A stretch of 64,000 nt of DNA, from NCBI GenBank assembly GCA_021907015.1, contig CP091064.1, positions 1,488,001-1,552,000 on the forward strand. Reading direction: 5' to 3'. Under the pieces are notes generated by a model, which ran no database searches, had not been told where the DNA came from, and saw only the letters and a program-made list of their open reading frames with translations. Origin of the DNA: Pectobacterium sp. PL152 (GTDB taxonomy: Bacteria; Pseudomonadota; Gammaproteobacteria; Enterobacterales; Enterobacteriaceae). The position numbers and the translations under genes were made by a program. Shown one piece after another: positions 43,661-54,064 of this stretch (position 1 is its first letter; each line of letters starts with the position of its first letter).

Positions 43661-46495
43661 TCAGGCTTCGCGCGCCAGAATTGGTCGCAAGAAGCGTGCA
43701 GTGTGGGACTGTTCGCACTCAGCCACCGTTTCCGGCGTGCCAGAGACCAGAATTTCTCCGCCGCCGCTGCCGCCTTCCGGCCCTAAGTCGACAATCCAAT
43801 CAGCCGTCTTAATCACGTCCAGATTGTGCTCAATCACCACGATAGTATTGCCCTGATCGCGCAACTGATGCAGAACGGTAAGAAGCTGCTGAATATCGGC
43901 AAAATGCAGGCCGGTTGTCGGTTCGTCGAGAATATACAGCGTCTGTCCGGTTCCGCGTTTTGACAGCTCGCGCGACAGTTTCACACGCTGTGCTTCCCCG
44001 CCGGACAGCGTGGTGGCCGACTGCCCAAGGCGAATGTAGGACAGGCCGACATCGATCAGCGTTTGCAGCTTCCGCGCCAGCGCCGGAATAGCGTCAAAGA
44101 ACCCTCGCGCCTCTTCGATGGTCATATCCAGCACTTCATGAATGCCTTTGCCTTTGTATTGAATTTCCAGCGTTTCACGGTTATAGCGCTTGCCTTTGCA
44201 CTGGTCACACGGCACATAGACATCTGGAAGGAAGTGCATCTCAACCTTAATCACGCCGTCACCCTGACAGGCTTCGCAGCGTCCACCGCGCACGTTAAAG
44301 CTGAAACGGCCGGGATTGTAACCACGAGTACGCGCTTCCGGCACGCCGGCAAACAGTTCACGAATCGGCGTGAAAATACCGGTGTAGGTTGCCGGATTGG
44401 ATCGCGGCGTACGGCCAATCGGGCTTTGATCGATATCGATCACCTTGTCGAAATGCTCCAGTCCCTGAATTTCCCGGTGAGCGGCAGGCTCCGCCAGCGT
44501 CGCACCGTTCAACTGACGCTGCGCCAGTGGGAACAAGGTATCGTTGATGAGCGTCGATTTGCCCGATCCCGACACACCGGTGATGCAGGTAAACAGCCCA
44601 ACCGGCAGCGTCAGCGTGACATCTTTCAGGTTATTGCCCTTCGCACCAATCAGCTTCAGCACTTTGGTCGGATCCGCAGGCACGCGCTGTTTCGGGATTT
44701 CAATCTTGCGTTTACCGCTGAGGAACTGCCCCGTCAGCGAATCCGGCACCGCCATGATCTCTTCCATCGTGCCTTCTGCGACAATCTGACCGCCGTGCAC
44801 GCCCGCACCGGGGCCGATATCAATCACATGGTCGGCAGCACGAATCGCATCTTCATCATGTTCCACCACAATGACGGTATTGCCCAGATTACGCAGGTGA
44901 ATCAGCGTTTCCAGCAGGCGCTCGTTGTCGCGCTGATGCAGGCCGATGGACGGTTCATCCAGAACGTACATGACACCAACCAGCCCGGCACCGATCTGGC
45001 TCGCCAGACGAATACGCTGCGCCTCACCGCCGGACAGCGTTTCCGCCGAGCGGGAAAGCGACAAATAGTTCAGCCCGACGTTTACCAGAAACTTCAGCCG
45101 ATCGCCAATCTCTTTCAGCACTTTTTCGGCGATTTGGGCGCGCTGCCCGCTAAGCTTCATATTCTGGAAGAACGTCATCGCATGGCCGATGCTCATATCG
45201 GAAATCTGCGGCAGCGTCGTCTGCTCAACAAATACGTTACGCGCTTCTTCACGCAGGCGTGTACCGCCGCAGCTGGCGCAGGAGCGGTTGCTGATGAATT
45301 TCGCCAGCTCTTCGCGCACCGCCGTGGATTCCGTCTCTTTATAACGGCGTTCCATGTTGTGCAGCACGCCTTCGAACGGATGGCGGCGTACCGAGGTGTC
45401 GCCGCGATCGTTGATATATTTGAATTCGACGTTCTCTTTACCAGAGCCGTACAGAATCACTTTCTGAACCGCGGCGCTCAGGCTTTCAAACGGCGCATCG
45501 ACATCAAATTTGTAGTGCTCCGCCAGTGAGCGCAGCATCTGGAAATAGTAGAAGTTGCGGCGATCCCAGCCGCGAATCGCGCCGCCCGCCAGCGACAGTT
45601 CCGCGTTTTGCACCACGCGGGCCGGATCGAAGAATTGCTGCACGCCTAGGCCATCACAGCTTGGGCACGCGCCCGCCGGGTTGTTGAACGAGAACATACG
45701 TGGTTCCAGTTCGTGCATGCTGTAGCCACACACCGGACAGGCAAAGTTCGCCGAGAACAGCAGTTCAGGCTGGGTAGGATCGTCCATGTCCGCGACCACC
45801 ACGCTGCCGCCGGAGAGATCCAGCGCGGTTTCAAACGATTCAGCCAACCGCTGCGCCAGATCGTCACGCACTTTAAAGCGATCGACGACAACTTCAATGG
45901 TGTGCTTTTTCTGTAATTCCAGCTTCGGCGGATCGGACAGATCGCACACTTCGCCGTCGATACGGGCGCGGATATAGCCCTGAGATGCCAGGTTTTCCAG
46001 CGTTTTGCTGTGTTCGCCTTTGCGATCTTTCACAATCGGCGCCAGCAGCATCAGGCGCTTACCTTCCGGCTGCGCCAGCACGTTGTCCACCATCTGGCTG
46101 ACCGTCTGCGCGTCCAGCGGCACATCGTGCTCCGGGCAGCGCGGCTCACCCACGCGTGCAAACAGCAGACGCAGGTAGTCATGAATTTCGGTAATCGTCC
46201 CGACCGTAGAACGCGGGTTATGCGAGGTCGATTTCTGTTCGATAGAGATGGCGGGCGACAGCCCTTCGATATGATCGACGTCCGGTTTTTCCATCAGCGA
46301 CAAAAACTGACGGGCGTAAGCAGAGAGGGATTCCACATAGCGCCGCTGCCCTTCGGCATACAGCGTGTCAAACGCCAGCGATGACTTACCCGAGCCCGAC
46401 AAACCGGTGATCACGATCAGCTTGTCACGAGGGATTATCAGATTGATATTCTTGAGATTATGGGTACGAGCACCACGAACTTCGATCTTATCCAT
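43661..46495 (-). CDS. uvrA: UvrABC excision nuclease subunit A
   Basis: DNA-damage recognition ATPase of nucleotide excision repair; a dimer loads UvrB at lesions. The 944 residues contain two ABC ATPase modules: Walker A at [20 protein letters not shown] and [13 protein letters not shown], and signature/Walker B at [15 protein letters not shown] with [19 protein letters not shown] and [15 protein letters not shown] with [10 protein letters not shown]. Zinc-binding CxxC pairs include CPVCGY/CPSCDG and [16 protein letters not shown]. It reads intact and normal in length (E. coli 940). It is divergent from ssb, with an SOS-box-like palindrome between them. Confidence 0.98.
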   Translation of the reverse strand: MDKIEVRGARTHNLKNINLIIPRDKLIVITGLSGSGKSSLAFDTLYAEGQRRYVESLSAYARQFLSLMEKPDVDHIEGLSPAISIEQKSTSHNPRSTVGTITEIHDYLRLLFARVGEPRCPEHDVPLDAQTVSQMVDNVLAQPEGKRLMLLAPIVKDRKGEHSKTLENLASQGYIRARIDGEVCDLSDPPKLELQKKHTIEVVVDRFKVRDDLAQRLAESFETALDLSGGSVVVADMDDPTQPELLFSANFACPVCGYSMHELEPRMFSFNNPAGACPSCDGLGVQQFFDPARVVQNAELSLAGGAIRGWDRRNFYYFQMLRSLAEHYKFDVDAPFESLSAAVQKVILYGSGKENVEFKYINDRGDTSVRRHPFEGVLHNMERRYKETESTAVREELAKFISNRSCASCGGTRLREEARNVFVEQTTLPQISDMSIGHAMTFFQNMKLSGQRAQIAEKVLKEIGDRLKFLVNVGLNYLSLSRSAETLSGGEAQRIRLASQIGAGLVGVMYVLDEPSIGLHQRDNERLLETLIHLRNLGNTVIVVEHDEDAIRAADHVIDIGPGAGVHGGQIVAEGTMEEIMAVPDSLTGQFLSGKRKIEIPKQRVPADPTKVLKLIGAKGNNLKDVTLTLPVGLFTCITGVSGSGKSTLINDTLFPLAQRQLNGATLAEPAAHREIQGLEHFDKVIDIDQSPIGRTPRSNPATYTGIFTPIRELFAGVPEARTRGYNPGRFSFNVRGGRCEACQGDGVIKVEMHFLPDVYVPCDQCKGKRYNRETLEIQYKGKGIHEVLDMTIEEARGFFDAIPALARKLQTLIDVGLSYIRLGQSATTLSGGEAQRVKLSRELSKRGTGQTLYILDEPTTGLHFADIQQLLTVLHQLRDQGNTIVVIEHNLDVIKTADWIVDLGPEGGSGGGEILVSGTPETVAECEQSHTARFLRPILAREA

Positions 46496-46584
46496 TCACA
46501 CACTTCCCGGAACAAAAACGGTTTGTCATCGCCTCTCGAAGGGAGAGAACCGGTACGAAACGAGCAATTATGGCACAAAAAAAA

Positions 46585-46600
46585 CTGAATGGATATCCAG
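46585..46600. promoter_or_regulatory. LexA (SOS) box between uvrA and ssb
   Basis: CTGAATGGATATCCAG matches CTG-N10-CAG, the LexA palindrome, with imperfect inner bases. E. coli has a LexA box at this point controlling both genes. Placement supports the call. Confidence 0.7.
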
Positions 46601-46739
46601 TATTAAACCCGTTTACTTTGCAAACGCTGCAAATCTTACTTTCATTTCTGAAGCCATTTCGCAGGTATGATACAAATGTGTATCATGATAAAATTGATCG
46701 TTTAGACTTACATAAATTGGTTCATCAGGAGACACGAGC

Positions 46740-47285
46740 ATGGCCAGCAGAGGCGTTAATAAAGTGATTCTTGTCGGGAATCTGGGTCAAGACCCGGAAG
46801 TCCGCTATATGCCGAATGGTGGTGCAGTTGCCAACATCACACTGGCGACTTCCGAATCCTGGCGTGATAAACAGACCGGCGAACAGAAAGAGAAGACCGA
46901 GTGGCACCGCGTGGTGCTGTTCGGCAAACTGGCTGAAGTCGCAGGCGAATATCTGCGCAAAGGCTCTCAGGTTTACATCGAAGGCGCACTGCAAACTCGT
47001 AAATGGGCCGATCAGGCTGGCGTAGAGCGCTACACCACCGAAGTCGTCGTTAACGTCGGCGGCACCATGCAGATGTTAGGTGGACGTCAGGGCGGCGGCG
47101 CACCAGCAGGTGGCGGCCAGCAGCAAGGCGGTTGGGGACAACCTCAGCAGCCTCAGGGCGGCAACCAGTTCAGCGGCGGCGCGCAGTCTCAACAGCGCCC
47201 AGCCCAAAACCATTCCTCTACAAACAATGCTCCGGCGCAAAGCAACGAACCGCCAATGGATTTCGACGACGATATCCCGTTCTGA
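46740..47285 (+). CDS. ssb: Single-stranded DNA-binding protein
   Basis: Tetrameric ssDNA-binding protein essential for replication and repair. The N-terminal OB-fold ([40 protein letters not shown]) is followed by a glycine- and glutamine-rich linker and the conserved acidic tip DFDDDIPF that recruits partner proteins. 181 residues, intact. The upstream AGGAGACACGAGC carries the ribosome site. Confidence 0.97.
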   Translation: MASRGVNKVILVGNLGQDPEVRYMPNGGAVANITLATSESWRDKQTGEQKEKTEWHRVVLFGKLAEVAGEYLRKGSQVYIEGALQTRKWADQAGVERYTTEVVVNVGGTMQMLGGRQGGGAPAGGGQQQGGWGQPQQPQGGNQFSGGAQSQQRPAQNHSSTNNAPAQSNEPPMDFDDDIPF

Positions 47286-47324
47286 AGATGACCTTAGAGT
47301 TATCTGTAAAGAATGCAAACATAG

Positions 47325-47350
47325 ACCCCTGTTAATTCAGGGGTTTTTAT
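47325..47350 (+). terminator. Rho-independent terminator of ssb
   Basis: Perfect stem ACCCCTG/CAGGGGT with a 6-nt loop and TTTTTATTTT after it, 40 bp past the ssb stop codon. Confidence 0.9.
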
Positions 47351-47528
47351 TTTGCGGCGCACAGAAAAAGTACCGGTAAACAATCAACTAAAGAAATCAT
47401 CACCCGATGTGCGTTTAGTGCTCATCGAGATAAGCAGAGCACAATCTGTACAGTTATTTCTCCATCGCTACTAAAAATAGCAACACCCCATCAACGGGGT
47501 ATAAACGCTATATATGGAGATATAACGT

Positions 47529-49353
47529 ATGGAAAAAAATAGTGCGCTTCGCGCCGATAACAAAAAGCTGTCCCACATCCTCGTCAGCAAGACATCCTCA
47601 CCCCATTTTGGCAATGCGCCTTTCAGGCTCGCAGCACTTGCTATAACCGTCTCCGGTTTGCTTTTTGCCTCACCGACACTCATCGCAGCAGAAACGGCAA
47701 CGACTGCTGATTTAGTGTTACGTAACGGCAATATCTACACCGTTAATCAAGGCCAGCCGTGGGCAGAAGCCGTCGCGGTACGCGATGGTCGCTACGTTTT
47801 CATCGGTTCAAATGCACAGGCTGCGGAGTTTATCGGCCCGAAAACACAGGTAGTTGATCTTGAGGGCAGCATGGCAATGCCGGGGATTAATGACGTCCAT
47901 GCTCACCCGTTAGACGGCGGCTATGAAGATATTTACTCCTGTAACTTCGTGCAAACAAGCTCACTGGATGACATTCTGAATAAGGTCAGTGAATGCGCGC
48001 AAAAAGCCGGGCCGGGCGAATGGGTGATCGGGTCTGCCTGGGGGAGCCCGCGTATGGCGGAGCTGTCTACCGCTGAAGCCTTGGCAAAACTGGATAAATT
48101 CAGTAACGGGCGCCCAGTCATTCTGCGTGATGATTCCTACCATAACCGCTGGATTAACAGCGAAGCGATGCGTTTAGCCACTATCACCGCCCAGTCCGTT
48201 AGCCCAGCCGGAGGCGTGATTGTGAAAGACGCCAAAACAGGCGAGCCTACAGGTCTGTTGCAAGAATTCCCCGCGTTCCAGCATGTACAAAGTCTGGTTC
48301 CAGTACGCACGGAAGAACAACGGCTGACATCAGGACGCGGTGCCGCAAAAACGATGGTGTCGTTAGGTATTACGGGCGTGCAGGAAGCGGTCAGCTCCGA
48401 AGTGAATCTGCGTATCTGGAGCAAGATTGACCGGGCAGAAGGCCTGCCTTTACGCATTATCGGCTCGATCGTTTCTACTCCGCTTCTGGATGAAGGTGCC
48501 GCAGGCATGGAGCTGGTTGCCCGACGCGACGTCTACCGCACCACCAACTTCTTCCCGATCGTTTTAAATTTGTTTTGGATGGCGTCCCGCCAGCCCATAC
48601 CGCGAAACTGCTTGCCCCCTATTTGCCCACTCAGGCACATGGCGATCACTACCACGGCGATACGCACTACACCACCGAGCAGGTTGTAGAAATTTTATCC
48701 AAGCTGGATAAACAAGGCATATCAACCAAGCTTCATGCTGCGGGAGATGGCTCGCTGCGTCTGGCGCTGGATGCCGTTGAGCAGGTACGTAAAATAAATG
48801 GGCCAAATGGCCCCATGCATCAAATCGCGCATACGCACCTGATCTCACCGCAAGATATGCCACGCTTCGCACAATTGCGGGTAGCTGCCGACCTCTCGCC
48901 GATGCTGTGGTTCCCGTCCGATATGACAAACGCCAGCGTAGTGACGATTGGCGAAGAACGTATGAAGGATTTTGTTCCCACGGTCAAATTGCTGCGTTCT
49001 GGCGCAGTAGTTGCCGGCGGTTCTGACTGGCCCGCAGGTGGCCCAACACCGTCTCCCTGGATTGGCATTGAAGGGCTGGTAACACGTCAGAACCCGCTGG
49101 GTGACGCACCCGGTACACTGGCTCCCGAAGAGGCCGTCGATCTGTCTGAAGCAATTCGTATCTATACCATCAACAGCGCAAAAGCGATGGGGATCGAAAA
49201 AGAAACGGGATCGGTAGAACTGGGTAAATCTGCCGATCTCATCGTGTTGATCGTCACTTATTTAACGTACCGATCAAACAGGTTCATCGCACCAGCGTGG
49301 TCAAGACGTATTTCAAAGGCCAGCTTGTGCATTCAGCGCCAGAGAAATCCTGA
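47529..49353 (+). CDS. Exported YtcJ-like amidohydrolase (frameshifted as read)
   Basis: Metal-dependent hydrolase of the amidohydrolase-3 family, about 608 residues. An N-terminal hydrophobic segment after a long positive region (residues 33-54, ending LIAAET) suggests export. Metal-site motifs are GINDVHAHPLDGG, then across a shift near 48565 TKLHAAGDGSLRLALDA, QIAHTHLISPQDM and VAGGSDWPAGGPTPSPWIGI. A second shift near 49245 restores the C-terminal strand (FNVPIKQVHRTSVVKTYFKG). The substrate is unknown; family members act on amides, carbamates or lactones. Stand-alone gene. Confidence 0.85.
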
Positions 49354-49562
49354 CGCCGCGCAGTCTATTACACGCATAAATATCAGGGGCGTCGATACGG
49401 CGCCTCTGCAAACACCGCTCTCCCCGAATTGGTCTGCCTATCTATCAATAAGTGGCGGGGCATATCCGACTATTCCGTTGCTATCTTATTGCTATGAAAA
49501 GCAGCCTGATTTTCAGCCCCCATTCGTAACCATAAAATATTCGCGACAACATGAGAGTAAAA

Positions 49563-50021
49563 ATGATGAATTCAGATCGGGAAATAATAATTAATTCAGT
49601 CGAGCCAGAAGATTATGAGCAATGGCTACCCTATTGGGAAAGTTATCAGGAATTCTATAAGGTGCAGCTTTCCGATAAGGTCACAGAAGTCACCTGGAGC
49701 CGCTTTTTTAAAGCCGATATCCCTGTGTATTGCGCGGTAGCGAGAGAAGGATTACACATTGTGGGCTTCGTGCACTTTGTTTTTCACGATTCCACCTGGG
49801 GTGTAAACCTTTATTGTTACTTGGAAGATCTTTTCGTTGCCCCCACCGCTCGCGGTAAAAACGTTGGCAAAAAACTGATTGAATATGTGAGAGAAAAAGC
49901 GCAGGAAAAACACTGCGATCGGCTGTATTGGCATACTCAGGAAACCAATAAAACAGCCCAGCGACTTTATGATTGGGTAGCAGAAAAACCGGGCGTGATA
50001 GAATATAGAATGCCGCTTTAA
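49563..50021 (+). CDS. GNAT-family N-acetyltransferase
   Basis: A 152-residue acetyltransferase that moves an acetyl group from acetyl-CoA to an unknown amine. The acetyl-CoA binding motif A reads LEDLFVAPTARGKNVGKKLI, followed by a C-terminal helix-strand with WHTQETNKTAQRLYDW. The start at 49563 is preferred because GAGAG lies upstream; the ATG at 49551 would add four residues. It reads intact. Confidence 0.85.
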   Translation: MMNSDREIIINSVEPEDYEQWLPYWESYQEFYKVQLSDKVTEVTWSRFFKADIPVYCAVAREGLHIVGFVHFVFHDSTWGVNLYCYLEDLFVAPTARGKNVGKKLIEYVREKAQEKHCDRLYWHTQETNKTAQRLYDWVAEKPGVIEYRMPL

Positions 50022-50072
50022 CGATAAAAAATAGATTGCCCCCGCACAGACTTTCTGTACGGCGTCAGACAC

Positions 50073-50369
50073 TCACCACCACACCAAATATCCCCCGAAT
50101 GCGGCAACATACGCCCACAGCGGCAAGTTGATTGCATGATGAATCTGCATAAGATCCGCGACAAGACTCAATCCCGGCAATAAACAAACGGCCACAAAGC
50201 TGACAATGAACTTACTCTGTTCAGAATGCGATATTTCCTTATAAATGCGAGCCGTGTTTTCACCCGCCAGATTAGTGTATTGCCCGTGGTGGTTATTGAC
50301 GTTAATAACGCCGGATTCATTATTGATAACCGTTTGATGTTCGACCGAGTTTCTCTGTTCAATCTCCAT
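50073..50369 (-). CDS. Small membrane protein, unknown
   Basis: A 98-residue protein that I do not recognise. The hydrophilic N-terminal half is Asn/His-rich (VEHQTVINNESGVINVNNHH), and two hydrophobic helices follow near the C-terminus (about residues 55-72 and 83-98). The ATG at 50369 is chosen because AAGGAGG precedes it, and an upstream in-frame ATG lacks such a site. No partner is evident. Confidence 0.6.
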   Translation of the reverse strand: MEIEQRNSVEHQTVINNESGVINVNNHHGQYTNLAGENTARIYKEISHSEQSKFIVSFVAVCLLPGLSLVADLMQIHHAINLPLWAYVAAFGGYLVWW

Positions 50370-50455
50370 CACTCCCTCCTTAGACATAAAACCATCACAG
50401 TAAGGGATTTGAGCACAACATGAATGAACCCGCTACGTTGATCTTCACTCACACC

Positions 50456-50887
50456 TTATTGGCGCATGCCGATCGCCAACCGATTAAAGGCACTCATCAG
50501 CGCAACGGCAAAGCTCAGATCGGCGATCTCTGCATCGCTGAAATGCGCCTTCAGCGGTTCGAAATCTTCATCAGGCGCGTGGCTACGAGCCACATCCACA
50601 AGCGATTCAGTCCAGGCCAGCGCCGCACGCTCGCGTTCATTGAACTGCGTGCTCACACGCCAGCCCGCCAGGCTGTCCAGCTTGGCATCCGGCACGCCGC
50701 CAGCACGCAGAGCCAACGCATGCATCTCCAGACAGAAAGCGCAGCCATTAATTTGTGAAACACGTAAATAGACCAATTCGATCAACGGTTTTCCAAGACT
50801 GCTTTTGTCCAGCGCTTTCTTGGCAATGCCGAACCCTTGATAGGCTTCTGGCGAGAGGGTTTGGTAAGGTAAGCGAAGCGTACTCAT
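50456..50887 (-). CDS. AhpD-like carboxymuconolactone decarboxylase family protein
   Basis: A 143-residue protein with the AhpD/CMD core: NGCAFCLEMHALALRAGG carries the CxxC-x3-H redox motif, so it may act as an alkylhydroperoxidase-type reductant or peroxidase. It ends in FNRLAIGMRQ, a conserved tail. It reads intact, with GGAGAT upstream. Two minus-strand genes, this and the acetyltransferase at 51026, precede a divergent MocR regulator, which may control them (inference). Confidence 0.88.
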   Translation of the reverse strand: MSTLRLPYQTLSPEAYQGFGIAKKALDKSSLGKPLIELVYLRVSQINGCAFCLEMHALALRAGGVPDAKLDSLAGWRVSTQFNERERAALAWTESLVDVARSHAPDEDFEPLKAHFSDAEIADLSFAVALMSAFNRLAIGMRQ

Positions 50888-51025
50888 AGAAGATCTCCAG
50901 TAAGTAAGAATGAAAGAACGAGAAAAGCAGTCAGCGCATAGAGCATCTGAGCCCCTGTTTCAACCGTCGGGAGTTGCCTGACCGTGCCATCCGAGGTGAT
51001 CGCAAAGTCGTTGTTTCATGGCCCC

Positions 51026-51463
51026 TCACACCGATAGCATCTGGCTGAAATGCAGCCCTTTAGCGAGTAAGCCCTGACGAAAATAGAAGCGTTGCGCCAG
51101 CGCATTGCTCAGGGCCGTATCGAGCACCAGATGCACACAGCCTTGCCGCTGCGCTTCCTCGCGCATCGCCTCGATCAGCAGGCCCCCGAGCCCTCGATCG
51201 CGGGCAGCGACGGCAACCACAAGGTCATCAACATAGAGGAATCGGCCATACAATAGGTTTTCCTGAATGCGATAGCCCGCCAATCCCATGACGAGATTGC
51301 CCTGCCATGCCGCCAGCAGACGATAACCTTGCCCAGCCTGACGGCGAGCCTGCGCAGTGAATGCGATAGCATCAGGAAGATGAGGCCGTAGCTCCCGCAT
51401 AACATCGAAGCAAGCCAGGTAGTCCCGATCGCTGTCAATGAGGCTCAATCGAAAGGTGCTCAT
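51026..51463 (-). CDS. GNAT-family N-acetyltransferase
   Basis: A 145-residue acetyltransferase. The binding motif A is VDDLVVAVAARDRGLGGLLI, and the C-terminal NALAQRFYFRQGLLAKGLHF is typical. The start at 51463 has AAGGAG upstream. It is divergent from the MocR gene (about 90 bp between the starts), an arrangement in which MocR proteins commonly regulate their neighbour. Substrate unknown. Confidence 0.88.
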   Translation of the reverse strand: MSTFRLSLIDSDRDYLACFDVMRELRPHLPDAIAFTAQARRQAGQGYRLLAAWQGNLVMGLAGYRIQENLLYGRFLYVDDLVVAVAARDRGLGGLLIEAMREEAQRQGCVHLVLDTALSNALAQRFYFRQGLLAKGLHFSQMLSV

Positions 51464-51554
51464 GCCAATCTCCTTGTAATAGAGCGGGTATGTTAGGAAA
51501 ATCATGCCCCATAAAAAAGGTGCAAGAATTGAGTAAATGAATGGGACATAACGG

Positions 51555-52973
51555 ATGGACATGCAGCAACTGAAGCCAAGCAAGGAACACGATGCACCGC
51601 TCTATTTACAGTTGTATCGACGCTACCGAGACGCCATCACCGCCGGAAAACTTCATCCGGGCGATCGCGTGCCGTCCGTGCGCAGCCTCGCCAGTGAGCT
51701 AAATCTGGCACGCGGCACGGTCGAAATGGCTTATCAGATGCTGGCCAGTGAAGGCTATTTCCTGACACGCGGCCCAGCAGGAACTATCGTCTCACCCCGT
51801 CTGGAAAATCTGGGCGAGTCGGGACACATCGCCACATCCCTTTCTCAAATACCCACGCGCCCGCAGACCGAGGCAGATCAAGTACAACCTTTCCAACTCG
51901 GTTTACCAGCACTGGATGCCTTTCCCCGCAAGAGCTGGGCGCGCCTTGCCGGACACAACTTACGTACTTTGGATACGGCAGCCATGATCTATCCCGATCC
52001 GGCGGGCTATGAACCACTTCGCCGCGCCATCGCGACCTATCTGGGAATCTCACGCGGTATCACTTGCACATACGAGCAGGTGTTCATCACCGCAGGCTAC
52101 CGGGGAGCGCTGGAACTGGTGTGTCGCACGTTATTGCAACCCGGTGATAGTGGATGGTTCGAGGATCCCGGCTATCTCTTTGCGCGCCAGTTTTTGGAAC
52201 GAGCAGGTATGCATCTGGAACCCGTACCAGTGGATGAGGAAGGTCTGAATGTGGACATGGGTCAACAGCGAGCCGCAGAGGCACGTTTTGCCGTAGTGAC
52301 CCCCACGCACCAAAGCCCCATGGGCGTGGCGTTGTCTTTACCCCGGCGACTACAGCTGTTGGAATGGGCCAGCCACCGCCGATCGTGGATCATTGAGGAC
52401 GACTACGACAGCGAGTTCCGTTACCACGGTCGGCCATTGCCGGCGCTGAAAAGTCTGGATCGCGACGGGCGGGTGCTCTATACCGGCACCTTCAGCAAGG
52501 TGCTGTTTCCCGGCCTACGCTTAGCCTATCTGGTTGTCCCCGAACCGCAGATCGAGCGCTTCAAAGATACGGCAAATCACTTTTGCTGCCCCGGCTCGAT
52601 CTTGCCTCAGGCCACGGTGGCGGCTTTCATGGAGCAAGGTCACTTTGCCCGCCATTTGCGCAGAATGCGGTCACTGTATGCGATTCGCCGCGGCTATCTC
52701 GTCGATGAGCTGTTACAGACATTAGGTTCACACCTGGCCATCCAGCCGCAGGCAGGCGGTATTCATGTGTTAGCTAAGCTGGCCGCCCGTGGCAACGACC
52801 AGTCTCTGGCAGCGGCGGCGCAATCTCATGGTCTTGCCATTCAGGCGCTGAATGACTGGCGAATGAGCAGGCCATCACACGGTGGGCTGCTGATGGGATT
52901 CACTAATGTGACCGAACCTGCGATGGCGAAGGCGTTGGTACATCGACTGGCCGTTGCCATCGGGTTATCGTGA
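51555..52973 (+). CDS. MocR/PdxR-like regulator (GntR HTH fused to aminotransferase domain)
   Basis: A 472-residue PLP-dependent transcription factor. The N-terminal GntR-type winged helix (GDRVPSVRSLASELNLARGT then VEMAYQMLASEGY) is joined to a class I aminotransferase-like domain carrying IIEDDYDSEFRYHGRPLPAL and the PLP lysine in YTGTFSKVLFPGLRLAYLV. It should respond to PLP or an amino compound. It reads intact. The divergent acetyltransferase and AhpD-like genes are likely targets. Confidence 0.9.
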   Translation: MDMQQLKPSKEHDAPLYLQLYRRYRDAITAGKLHPGDRVPSVRSLASELNLARGTVEMAYQMLASEGYFLTRGPAGTIVSPRLENLGESGHIATSLSQIPTRPQTEADQVQPFQLGLPALDAFPRKSWARLAGHNLRTLDTAAMIYPDPAGYEPLRRAIATYLGISRGITCTYEQVFITAGYRGALELVCRTLLQPGDSGWFEDPGYLFARQFLERAGMHLEPVPVDEEGLNVDMGQQRAAEARFAVVTPTHQSPMGVALSLPRRLQLLEWASHRRSWIIEDDYDSEFRYHGRPLPALKSLDRDGRVLYTGTFSKVLFPGLRLAYLVVPEPQIERFKDTANHFCCPGSILPQATVAAFMEQGHFARHLRRMRSLYAIRRGYLVDELLQTLGSHLAIQPQAGGIHVLAKLAARGNDQSLAAAAQSHGLAIQALNDWRMSRPSHGGLLMGFTNVTEPAMAKALVHRLAVAIGLS

Positions 52974-53014
52974 AAGGGTTATCCCATAGTCGAACCGCAT
53001 TGCGGCCCGTAAGC

Positions 53015-54064
53015 TCAATCGGTATGACTTCCCACTCGCCGAACTGACTCTCTGACCACCACCTGTCCGGCCAGTTCGGTGCGCTGGGCAATACCGAGCG
53101 CCTGTGAGGGCGTCATTTGCTGCGCCAGCAGTTGTAGCGCCGCGCGAGCAATCGTCTCAAACGGCAGATGCACCGTAGTGAGTGAAACCGGCAGCATATC
53201 GAACGGCAGGATGTCGTCCATCCCCATGACGGATATATCCTCCGGTACCCGCAGTCCATGCTGATACAGCGCGTCGATCACGCCGATGGCCTGATTATCC
53301 GCCGCGCAGAAAATCGCGGTAACGCCTAGTCTGTCAGGGTTCGCCGTCAACCAACGCAATAGCGCATCACGCGCCGTGCGCGGGTGGAAATCCGGCAGCG
53401 AAAGGATCAGATCCTCATCGACCGTAATGCCCGCCTGCATGAGCGCATCCCGATAGCCGCGCTCGCGCTGTTTGATCGTCATACGCGACGTCCAGGTCAG
53501 GTGCAGGATCCGCGTATGTCCTTGCTCGATCAGGTAGCGCACTCCCGCCGCCGCTGCATAGTGGTTGGCGGGCGTCACGCTGCTCAGCCGCATCGAGGGA
53601 TCTTCACCGTTTATCAGCACCGCCGGAATCCCGCTTTCCGCCACGGCATTCAGCAGCGTCGGGTGATCGTCATTCACAATCAGAATGCCGCTCTCTTTTC
53701 CGCCCTGAAGCTCACGCAGCAACTGCTGTTCGTTAATGGTGTCATGCTCCCCCAAAAACGGACGCAGTTGGATATTACGTTGCAAACACAACGTTTTCAG
53801 GGCGTTAATCAGCGTCAGCGACACCAGATTGTATTCACTCTCCAGCATCAGGTTGCGCGGCGTCGCCAGCAGAATGTGGCGCAGCGGTTCCGTCTGCGCG
53901 ACGGTCGCTTTGGCCACTTTATGCAGCGGATAACCCTGCTCGGTGGCAATCGCCATGATGTGCTGCCTGACTTTGACGCTGATCGGTGCTGTACCGTTCA
54001 GCGCACGGGAAACCGTGCTGATGGAAACCCCGGCGCGGTCGGCAATATCCTTGAGTGTCGCCAT
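53015..54064 (-). CDS. LacI-family transcriptional regulator
   Basis: A 349-residue sugar-responsive repressor. The HTH is MATLKDIADRAGVSISTVSR then ALNG. The following hinge (GYPLHKVAKATVAQ) departs from the usual P-N-x-x-A-R-S-L form. A periplasmic-binding-protein-like effector domain follows (SGILIVNDDHPTLLNAVAES, VMGMDDILPFDMLPVSLTTV). The start at 54064 overlaps the permease stop by one base (TAATG), so it is the last gene of the carbohydrate operon and is co-translated. It probably senses the sugar imported by the operon and binds the palindromes at 60946 and 61142, but this is inference. Confidence 0.87.
   Translation of the reverse strand: MATLKDIADRAGVSISTVSRALNGTAPISVKVRQHIMAIATEQGYPLHKVAKATVAQTEPLRHILLATPRNLMLESEYNLVSLTLINALKTLCLQRNIQLRPFLGEHDTINEQQLLRELQGGKESGILIVNDDHPTLLNAVAESGIPAVLINGEDPSMRLSSVTPANHYAAAAGVRYLIEQGHTRILHLTWTSRMTIKQRERGYRDALMQAGITVDEDLILSLPDFHPRTARDALLRWLTANPDRLGVTAIFCAADNQAIGVIDALYQHGLRVPEDISVMGMDDILPFDMLPVSLTTVHLPFETIARAALQLLAQQMTPSQALGIAQRTELAGQVVVRESVRRVGSHTD

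Noticed and set aside
44063-45529. Long plus-strand open frame (488 codons) inside uvrA
   Set aside because: It is antisense to the strongly conserved uvrA and its composition follows uvrA codon use; no ribosome site or family is seen.
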